Source: a virus
DNA length: 59,944 nucleotides
Reading direction: 5' to 3' (one strand)
Virus record (IMG/VR): IMGVR_UViG_3300005525_000005
Span: 1-59,944 of that record
Below the pieces are notes generated by a model. The model was not told the origin of the DNA. It saw only the letters and a list, made by a program, of their open reading frames with translations, and searched no databases. Position numbers and translations under genes: made by a program. Below are positions 53,793 through 59,944 of this stretch, piece after piece. How positions within the stretch are numbered: position 1 is the first letter of the stretch; each line of letters begins with the position of its first letter.

Positions 53793-56633
53793 CTATATAT
53801 TTACTGTACGTTCTTTGCTTGTTGTACCACGACTTACGTACACTTGTCTAACATCTCTTGCCACAACAACTTTTCGATCAATTGCTGCTGGCTTTGGTTC
53901 AATATACACCATTCTAGGCTGAACCTCGACATAGACATATCTAGCAATTGTAGGCGTTTTTGCTTCGACGTAAACAACTCTGTTTCTATCGAAGCTATTC
54001 TTTACAGCTTCAAAATCAAACGCAGTGGTGTTGACAACAACAGTGCCAATACTCGTTGTCAGCTCAAGTCCGGAGACAACAACAACTTCATTCTCAAGAA
54101 CAACAACACTGCCAATTTCTGTTGTTGCTTCAACACCGACAACGCTTACATTAGCGTCTGCAACAATAGAGAGAACACCAACAGACGCTATAGCTGCAAC
54201 ACCGGCAGGTTCTGCGTTAGCATCAGCCGTAACAGTGACAGCGCCAACAGCGCTTGTCATTGCCTCAGACTGAGGTCTATGCGTTACGCTGCAGCTACCA
54301 TAGATGGCTTGTCCAAAGATGCCAACACCATAGCAAGCACCGCTGTAGGTTGTTGGTGATGTAGCTGCAAAGGTGTCTGCACCAGCCTCTGATACCGACA
54401 ACGCACCCTGCACCAGCACATCACCAGAAACACCTTGGGGCTGTGCAACATAGTTGTCGTTGACATATCCGCTGTCAACGTAGTCAACAAGAACGACACC
54501 AAAGACATCAGGCTGCTCTGTGACGGCAAAGGTGCCAGTAATGGGTAAGAAGCCAGCAGCAGCGAAAGTGTCAGAGCCTGTTTCAAGCGCTGTCAGAGCA
54601 CCTTCAACCAACACCGTGCCAGAAGCAGCAAAGACATCGCTGCCTGTCTCTGACACTGCCAGAGCGCCGCTAACAATGACATCACCAGTAGCAGCAAAGA
54701 CGTCAGCACCAGATTCTGATACTGCCAACGCACCCTGTACCAGCACGTTGCCAACAGCGGCAAAGGTGTCATTAGCTTCTGTTGCTGCAAAGCTGCCTGA
54801 GACAATGACATCGCCGCTGGCAGCAAATACATCAGCGCCTGTTTCAGACGCTGCCAGAGCGCCTTCGATCAATACTGCGCCACTAGCAGCAAAGACATCT
54901 GCGCCAGTTTCTACAGCAGCAAATACACCAGAGGTGAAGACATTACCGCTAGCAGCAAAGACATCAGAGCCTGTTTCAGACGCTGACAACGCTCCCTGCA
55001 CCAGCACATCACCAATAGCAGCGAAGGTGTCGTTAGCTTCTGTTGCTGCCAGCGCACCCTGCACCAACACTGTGCCAGATGCGGCAAAGGTGTCAGAGCC
55101 TGTTTCTGTAGCTGCTAAATTGCCTTCAACAAGAACAGTGCCGCTAGCAGCGAAAGTGTCGCTGCCAACTTCTGTTGCAGCCAATGCGCCTGTAGCTTGA
55201 CCAACACCAGCAGCAAAGAAAACATCAGAGCCCGTTTCAGTGACAGCAAAGCTGCCAGAAACAATGACGTCACCAGTAGCAGCAAACGTGTCAGCACCAG
55301 CTTCTGTAGCTGCTAACGATCCTGTGACAGTGGAGAAGGCTACAGTACCTGTGGCGGCAAAGACGTCAGAGCCTGTCTCAGACGCTGCCAACGCACCTTG
55401 CACCAGCACATCGCCAGTAGCTGCAAAGGTGTCTGCGCCTGTTTCTGTTGCTGCCAGCGTACCGCGAACAAATACATCACCAGTGGCTGCGAACGTGTCT
55501 GCACCAGACTCTGTAGCAGCGAGTGTGCCTCTGACGATGACATCGCCTGTTGCAGCAAATGTGTCTGCACCAGTTTCAGATGCTGCTAAAGACCCTCTGA
55601 CAATGACGTCGCCAGTAGCTGCAAATGTGTCGGAGCCTGTCTCAGACGCTGCTAGAGAGCCTTTGACAATGACATCGCCAGTGGATGTGAACGTGTCTGC
55701 GCCAGCTTCTGTAGCTGCTAAAGAGCCGGAGATGGCAGAGGCTGAAACAGTGCCAGTGGCGGCGAATGTGTCAGAGCCTGTTTCAGACGCTGCCAGAGAG
55801 CCTTTGACAATGACATCGCCAGTGGCGGCGAATGTGTCAGAGCCCGCCTCAGACACAGCGAAGGTGCCAGTGCGCGTAGGCAGTGCGCCCTCGCGCACGC
55901 GCAGCAGAACAATCGGGCCACGGACGTTGGTGACCGTGCCACCCGCCGTAACAGTGACGGTCGGGGCCGTTGTGCTTGACCCCGCAGTGACCGCAGCCCA
56001 CGCGCTGTAGCCACCAATGTCAAACCCGGTTCCGCTGTCAGGCTCGTTGAGTTCCGTAGCAGCGCCAAACGTAGCACCCGTGGCCGTAACAGAAGGCGCA
56101 GAGAATTGACCCGGCGTACTGACATCAGTCGGGATACACATCGCCCAGATGGCGCGGTCCCCAGTCTGAAAATTGGTTGCGCTCGTCCCGTTCGTGAGCG
56201 CAGTTGCGAACGCGACGTTGACTGTCGGTGCGGTGGTGCGTTGACCGTCAGCCGAACCAAACTCAGCCGCCCCAGCCCCCTTGGGGATGCGGACCATGAA
56301 GGCCCAACTGATGTCGTTGCCAGCTAGCGTGACAGCGAGGTTGCCTGTCTGGCCTGCAACAGGTGTGTTCCACGAATAGACGCGGAGGTTGGTGTTGCCG
56401 GTGTCCGCGCCAATCGTTGTGCCGTAGCCACCCGCTGCCAACAGTTCCTCGCGCAGCGTCCAACCCGTGGGGGTCGTGACTGTGCCGCCGTTGGCTGCGG
56501 TGGGCTTCTGGCCGACAAACAACAGAACAACGTCGGTGGCAAGAATGCCTGCCGGATACGCCGGAGAGACTGTGGTGCCGCCCGCTGTTGCGTTGTATGC
56601 GGCTGCTGCGGCAACTGGGGTTCCAAGCGCCAT
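53793..56633 (-). CDS. Giant tail protein with about 22 tandem 22-residue repeats
   Basis: A 946-aa virion protein. An N-terminal domain of about 250 residues, GC-rich, is followed by about 22 consecutive units of GSLAASETGSDTFAATGDVI type (22 residues, positions about 253-750). Then comes a non-repeat joint with YVDSGYVNDNYV, more Ig-like beta segments and a C-terminal stretch of VYVE-type repeats (YVEAKTP, YVEVQP, YIEPKP). Such repeats usually form long beta fibers exposed on the virion. It is next to the fiber-adaptor gene. Confidence 0.75.
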   Translation of the reverse strand: MALGTPVAAAAAYNATAGGTTVSPAYPAGILATDVVLLFVGQKPTAANGGTVTTPTGWTLREELLAAGGYGTTIGADTGNTNLRVYSWNTPVAGQTGNLAVTLAGNDISWAFMVRIPKGAGAAEFGSADGQRTTAPTVNVAFATALTNGTSATNFQTGDRAIWAMCIPTDVSTPGQFSAPSVTATGATFGAATELNEPDSGTGFDIGGYSAWAAVTAGSSTTAPTVTVTAGGTVTNVRGPIVLLRVREGALPTRTGTFAVSEAGSDTFAATGDVIVKGSLAASETGSDTFAATGTVSASAISGSLAATEAGADTFTSTGDVIVKGSLAASETGSDTFAATGDVIVRGSLAASETGADTFAATGDVIVRGTLAATESGADTFAATGDVFVRGTLAATETGADTFAATGDVLVQGALAASETGSDVFAATGTVAFSTVTGSLAATEAGADTFAATGDVIVSGSFAVTETGSDVFFAAGVGQATGALAATEVGSDTFAASGTVLVEGNLAATETGSDTFAASGTVLVQGALAATEANDTFAAIGDVLVQGALSASETGSDVFAASGNVFTSGVFAAVETGADVFAASGAVLIEGALAASETGADVFAASGDVIVSGSFAATEANDTFAAVGNVLVQGALAVSESGADVFAATGDVIVSGALAVSETGSDVFAASGTVLVEGALTALETGSDTFAAAGFLPITGTFAVTEQPDVFGVVLVDYVDSGYVNDNYVAQPQGVSGDVLVQGALSVSEAGADTFAATSPTTYSGACYGVGIFGQAIYGSCSVTHRPQSEAMTSAVGAVTVTADANAEPAGVAAIASVGVLSIVADANVSVVGVEATTEIGSVVVLENEVVVVSGLELTTSIGTVVVNTTAFDFEAVKNSFDRNRVVYVEAKTPTIARYVYVEVQPRMVYIEPKPAAIDRKVVVARDVRQVYVSRGTTSKERTVNI
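54378..55870 (-). repeat. Tandem 66-bp repeat array in the giant tail gene
   Basis: About 22 copies of a 66-bp unit, several of them highly alike and in frame (examples start at 55860, 55800, 55740 on the minus strand). Copy number may change by recombination without frameshift, altering fiber length. Confidence 0.88.
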
Positions 56634-56643
56634 GCGCTACCCC

Positions 56644-57252
56644 TTATGTGTACGGCGGCGTAAAGCTCGGCGTACCAAACTTGTTGACCTGATAGTAGAA
56701 GTCGATGCCAACGAGGTAGGCACTTGCAGCAAAGGTGTCGGTGCCGCTGGCCCCGTCACGATACAGCCGAATCAGGAACCGCTGATTAGGTGCCGCCGCG
56801 CTGCCGGGGTACGGATCACTGACGGCTTGGATGTGCTTCCACGCAGAGGCGGTGCTGACTGCGCTGTCGATGTAAAACGTGCTGGTGTCGCCAAATGTGC
56901 CGTTCACCGCAGCAGTGGTGAACTCCAACCCCCACCGTACCGTGCCCGTGTTGGTGTTGGTTCCGGGGCTCCAGTGGATAGCGGCGTAGAGGTCTGTACC
57001 TGACGCCCAGTTGAACGGTACATCCCAGTTGACGTAGGTTTCCGACACCGAGCCGTCTACAAACTCATAGGCAATCGTGTTGCCCTTGAATGTCGCCAAC
57101 TCAGCAGGATTACCCACGCCTTCACGCAGCGTCGGCTCAAGACCGTCCATCATCCACGCAAGATCAGTCCTGCCAGCAAGGTCGGCAAAGTTGCCGTCGA
57201 GTTCCGCGTAAGTAAGCGCAGACCCCTTCGTGTTACGTAAAGTGATGGTCAT
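56644..57252 (-). CDS. Structural protein, GC-rich
   Basis: A 202-aa beta-rich protein. It starts TITLRNTKGSALTYAELDGN, a module found at the N-terminus of many tail proteins (the GSALTHAELDxNF attachment motif). The rest (VRWGLEFTTAAVNGTFGDTS) looks like a jelly-roll fiber domain. GC-rich compared with the head genes. Probably a tail-fiber or decoration component. Confidence 0.7.
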   Translation of the reverse strand: MTITLRNTKGSALTYAELDGNFADLAGRTDLAWMMDGLEPTLREGVGNPAELATFKGNTIAYEFVDGSVSETYVNWDVPFNWASGTDLYAAIHWSPGTNTNTGTVRWGLEFTTAAVNGTFGDTSTFYIDSAVSTASAWKHIQAVSDPYPGSAAAPNQRFLIRLYRDGASGTDTFAASAYLVGIDFYYQVNKFGTPSFTPPYT

Positions 57253-57263
57253 AAACCACCACC

Positions 57264-57647
57264 TTAAGCAGCATGCGTAATCGTGGCAGAAGTGATGGTG
57301 ACAGTTTGACCAGCAGTGATGGAAGTGCTGTCAAGGTTGATGTCGCTGCCGCTGGTGCCAACAGTGAGTCCAGTGACAATATCGACGTTGTTGCTGTCAC
57401 GAATACGCGCAGCAGCAGCAGTGCCGGTATTATCAGCAGATGTGTCAGAGCGCGGGAATCCGCTGAACGTCAACACACCACTCGCCGCAGCAGCAGCAGA
57501 CGGATCAGCCAGCGTAATCGTCGCCAGCACAGATGCCATGCCAGTAGTACCAATCTCAAGCTTACCAGCACCAGAGCCAGCATCAATCTGAGCAGTGACA
57601 GCATCCAAACGAGCATTCTTCACCGCAGTTGTGTAAGTGACAGCCAT
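57264..57647 (-). CDS. Small beta-rich virion protein
   Basis: A 127-aa Ala/Thr/Ser-rich protein (TTAVKNARLDAVTAQIDAGS) with repeating beta-strand pattern. It resembles head-decoration or minor structural proteins common in phages with this gene order. Function unknown. Confidence 0.68.
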   Translation of the reverse strand: MAVTYTTAVKNARLDAVTAQIDAGSGAGKLEIGTTGMASVLATITLADPSAAAAASGVLTFSGFPRSDTSADNTGTAAAARIRDSNNVDIVTGLTVGTSGSDINLDSTSITAGQTVTITSATITHAA

Positions 57648-57661
57648 ATTAAAACACCTCT

Positions 57662-58081
57662 TCAGTTAATGCGAACAATCGCATTCGTTCCGGTAGCAGC
57701 AGGAAACACCACCGTAAAATCACCACTGGTGGAAGTTTTGTCTCCACCGAAATCAATAGCAGCAATGGCTCTATTGCTCTTGCTGCTGTTATAAATTAGC
57801 GCACCTCTGGCAGTGATGGTGGCACTACCCCACGTTGTATCACTAAAGTCAACAATGGCAACACTGCCATCTAAAGAAATAACAGCACCACTCAACGTGT
57901 TACCACCAGCAGTGTATCCTGCACCAACCACTTCATTACTGGTGGTGTATGCTGTAGTGCTGGCACCCAATGTTGCAGCGCTGGTATAGAGCGCAAGCTT
58001 GATTACATCAGTATCTAAGTCGTGAATGCCACCAAGCAATTCTTGCTTAAAGCTATTGCAAACCGCTGATGTAATTGCCAT
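57662..58081 (-). CDS. Small virion protein
   Basis: A 139-aa protein beginning with NSFKQELLGGIHDLDTDVIK followed by LALYTSAATLG, a pattern common to short phage structural proteins that often sit beside the previous family. Likely a head-surface or fiber protein. No terminator follows; the next gene is 14 bases away. Confidence 0.72.
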   Translation of the reverse strand: MAITSAVCNSFKQELLGGIHDLDTDVIKLALYTSAATLGASTTAYTTSNEVVGAGYTAGGNTLSGAVISLDGSVAIVDFSDTTWGSATITARGALIYNSSKSNRAIAAIDFGGDKTSTSGDFTVVFPAATGTNAIVRIN

Positions 58082-58094
58082 GATATTCCTAAAA

Positions 58095-58133
58095 CAAAAA
58101 AAACAGAGACAGCAGCATAGCCACCGTCTCTGT
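58095..58133 (-). terminator. Strong rho-independent terminator after the head-decoration-like gene
   Basis: Minus strand: ACAGAGAC/GTCTCTGT, 8-bp stem with a 15-base loop, followed by eight T residues. With the terminator at 411-439 it isolates the capsid, endonuclease VII-like and decoration-like genes as one unit. Confidence 0.92.
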
Positions 58134-58145
58134 TGTCAACACAGC

Positions 58146-58553
58146 TTAAGCCAGAGTGTCGCGATCAACAGAACCGGGAGCAGCCCAATCCTTATTGACA
58201 TCAACAACAATAGCGAACACTCGACCAGCGATCACACCGGGAGAACCAGAGATGGTGGTCACAACGTCGATGGTGTCGTTAGCAGCAACTACACCAGCCG
58301 TAGTACCGATCTTGATGGTGTTAGCAGCGGTGTTGTCGAAGCTAATGTCGTTAGCAAACACGGTGGTGCCATCGGTGATGTCCATCGTATACGTGGTGAT
58401 ATCAGGCACCGTAGTGTAGTTTTGGAAACCGACAGCAAGCACCAGAGTGCCAGCGCCGACAGGGATGCCTACAGCGGTACCGGAAGTGGCGGCAAGCGAC
58501 ACATCCTTTTCCACAACATAGGCGCGATTACGAAGAGATTGAACAGCAGCCAT
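58146..58553 (-). CDS. Putative head-decoration protein
   Basis: A 135-aa beta-rich protein (SLRNRAYVVEKDVSLAATSG) immediately following the capsid and endonuclease genes and preceding a strong terminator. Size, composition and place fit a capsid decoration or stabilising protein. No specific family recognised. Confidence 0.65.
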   Translation of the reverse strand: MAAVQSLRNRAYVVEKDVSLAATSGTAVGIPVGAGTLVLAVGFQNYTTVPDITTYTMDITDGTTVFANDISFDNTAANTIKIGTTAGVVAANDTIDVVTTISGSPGVIAGRVFAIVVDVNKDWAAPGSVDRDTLA

Positions 58554-58999
58554 TATTTTTCCTTTGAAGAGTTAATATATTCTATTGCCGATTGCAGAAG
58601 GTTAACATCGTCGTTTAAGTAGCCGATACCGAAATTACATTTGGCACAGAGAAGTCCACGAACTTTTTGAGTATCATGGCAGTGATCGATAAACAATTTT
58701 CCGCTTTCAATTCTTTCAGAATTTGGAGAATCGGATTTGCAAATCGCACACTTTCCTTCTTGTTCATCAAGCATCTCATAATATTGTTCAGCAGTAATCC
58801 CGTAGGTACGAACAATAAATGCTTTCCACTTGATATGTTCTCGACAAGGTTTGCATTGTGCCCGTAAGGAAACACCACCCCTTGCTTTTTCGTCTCGTTC
58901 TAATTGAAACTCAGATGCTAGCTTAAAAACACCACAGACATTACACTCTCTACCATCTTTATAAGGATGGTCTTCGCGTAGTATCAGTGGTGTCTTCAT
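58553..58999 (-). CDS. Endonuclease VII-like HNH nuclease
   Basis: A 148-aa protein of the recombination endonuclease VII type. A first zinc knuckle (CNVCG, CKPCR), then CAICKS and the core FIDHCHDTQKVRGLLCAKCN with GIGYLNDDVNLLQSAIEYI are the family signature. Clearly AT-richer than the capsid and decoration-like genes on either side. The family can resolve junctions or branched DNA before packaging, but this placement inside the capsid transcript suggests a mobile homing copy. Confidence 0.92.
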   Translation of the reverse strand: MKTPLILREDHPYKDGRECNVCGVFKLASEFQLERDEKARGGVSLRAQCKPCREHIKWKAFIVRTYGITAEQYYEMLDEQEGKCAICKSDSPNSERIESGKLFIDHCHDTQKVRGLLCAKCNFGIGYLNDDVNLLQSAIEYINSSKEK

Positions 59000-59016
59000 T
59001 CTGCTATCTTACTACA

Positions 59017-59944
59017 TCAAGCGACGTTGTACTTTGCGCGCACGATGCCTTCTGCCCGAAGGATTTTTCGCCCGTAGACATGCATACCACGCACGATGTC
59101 AGCAAAGCTGTCAGGATCGCGATAGGTTTCAGTCTTGGTAATCGTCTCAGCCGTAGCAACGGCAGACTCATGACCAGCCACGATGATACCGTAGTTGTCG
59201 TTCTGGTTAGCCGTGCCAGCAGTGCCGGGGCCTGTGCCGATAGCCGGGAGGTTATTCGACACATACACCTTGAAGCCGTGCAGGCTAGACAGCACCAGCC
59301 CGTTCTGCAGACCAGAGCCACCGAAGTCGCTATTCAGCAGACGGCTGTCTTCGTCCTTCAGCATTTCCACGAAGATCGGGTCAACCACAAGGAAACGACC
59401 ATTGGTGTCAACGTTCTGTTGATCCAGCAGACGAGCCATGCGAGAGATGATCATCAGCGGAGACACGCGGTCAGTCGGCAGAGAAGACGTACCCGGCAGA
59501 CGCGGAGTCACAGGGATGGAATGCTCACCAGCAGACGCTGTCGTGATGCTTGCGAAAGAGCCCTTCTTCAGCTTCATCGAAGCCAGCAACTCATCGCTGT
59601 CAGCCGTAGCCACAGCAGCCGTACCAGAAGCGGTAGTGCGGGCAACGTTGGCATTGCCGTTCAGAGCAGCCTGTTGGAAGCCCGTCATGTAGCCCAGAAC
59701 GTCTTGGTCGTAGTTGTCCTTCAGACGATAGGCAGCACGATCAGACGCCAGCGACATCCAGCTAATGTGCGACTGAGAAGCTTCGATATCGTCAACCTTG
59801 AACGCGAAGTAAGCCGACTTATCGACCACCAGCGTGAAGTCGCTATCGTCAAGGTCTTGAGCCGTAACTTGAGTGCCACGGGCATAGTTCTTGACAGCGA
59901 TTTCAGGTTCCTTGATGATCTTCACCGAATCGCCCACATTGGCG
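59017..59944 (-). CDS. Major capsid protein, C-terminal part (gene starts at 263)
   Basis: This holds about 306 codons of the 356-aa major capsid protein, which builds the icosahedral shell. The visible sequence has no methionine start at its right end because the window opens inside the gene; the real start is at base 263 across the circular join. The regular mixed alpha/beta sequence without low complexity, the length and the location after the scaffold-like gene fit an HK97-fold coat protein. No N-terminal prodomain is evident, so assembly probably depends on the separate scaffold-like protein at 475-1332. The stop lies 18 bases before the endonuclease VII-like gene at 58999. Confidence 0.88.
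   Translation of the reverse strand, partial: ANVGDSVKIIKEPEIAVKNYARGTQVTAQDLDDSDFTLVVDKSAYFAFKVDDIEASQSHISWMSLASDRAAYRLKDNYDQDVLGYMTGFQQAALNGNANVARTTASGTAAVATADSDELLASMKLKKGSFASITTASAGEHSIPVTPRLPGTSSLPTDRVSPLMIISRMARLLDQQNVDTNGRFLVVDPIFVEMLKDEDSRLLNSDFGGSGLQNGLVLSSLHGFKVYVSNNLPAIGTGPGTAGTANQNDNYGIIVAGHESAVATAETITKTETYRDPDSFADIVRGMHVYGRKILRAEGIVRAKYNVA
59825..59944. repeat. 120-bp direct terminal overlap, right copy
   Basis: Exact copy of bases 1-120. Removing one copy gives a circular molecule of 59,824 bp. Confidence 0.95.

Noticed and set aside
54520-56010. Long plus-strand ORFs of 226 and 256 codons opposite the giant tail gene
   Set aside because: They are antisense shadows of the 66-bp repeat array; the repeats keep an open antisense frame, and no promoter or ribosome binding site precedes them.

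Overview
The window is a complete tailed-phage genome of about 59.8 kb, opened inside the major capsid protein gene. Bases 1-120 are repeated exactly at 59825-59944, and the capsid reading frame runs across that join without a break. The molecule is therefore circular in the assembly (circular or circularly permuted, unique length about 59,824 bp). A short-tailed (podovirus-like) virion is indicated by T7-type tail tubular proteins A and B, a large portal, several very large internal or ejection-type virion proteins, and no tape-measure or tail-sheath gene. The host is probably a Gram-negative bacterium: there is a T4/R21-type lysozyme, a lipoprotein with a lipobox, sigma-70-like promoters and no phage RNA polymerase. 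A freshwater proteobacterium, perhaps a betaproteobacterium, is a guess from the style of the accessory genes.

Layout on the circle. One leftward late block starts at about 12.6 kb, runs down through base 1, continues from 59.9 kb and ends at 35.76 kb. In transcription order it holds small basic proteins and DUF6496/DUF6321-like genes, a head or tail structural protein, small terminase, an HTH protein, large terminase, an HNH gene, portal, two structural genes including a putative scaffold, a terminator, the capsid gene, an endonuclease VII-like gene, small head proteins, a terminator, a giant repeat-bearing tail protein, fiber adaptor, tubular proteins A and B, an S74-chaperone tail spike, a lipoprotein, holin-like and lysozyme genes, a HExxH protein, and a set of ejection-type proteins (1001, 504, 1169 and 578 aa).

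One rightward early/middle block runs from 13.6 to 35.65 kb. Its first part (13.6-17.6 kb) is a series of small genes, each behind its own sigma-70-like promoter; seven promoters share an exact 18-bp spacer, a conserved -35 context and often the same leader and ribosome binding site. The next part (17.7-24.4 kb) is a tightly overlapping string of tiny ORFan genes, including an ADP-ribosylglycohydrolase, a GC-rich insert and a tyrosine recombinase. The last part (24.4-35.2 kb) is replication and nucleotide metabolism: T7 gp4-like primase-helicase, a compact family B DNA polymerase, ssDNA-binding protein, 5'-3' exonuclease, dATP/dGTP diphosphohydrolase-like protein, HNH nuclease, ThyX, MazG, a monomeric B12-dependent ribonucleotide reductase, PhoH, a PD-(D/E)XK-like nuclease, an RMF/CrpP-like protein and an HNH gene. 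A tRNA-like element and a terminator hairpin separate the convergent blocks.

The two blocks diverge from a control region of about 1.1 kb (12.57-13.68 kb) rich in inverted repeats and iteron-like motifs. The most unusual points are the promoter cassette array, a structured gene-free stretch at 14.62-15.14 kb that may encode small RNAs, a short GG motif shared by at least nine late-block proteins, and a possible ADP-ribosyltransferase fold in an ejection-type protein alongside an early ADP-ribosylglycohydrolase.
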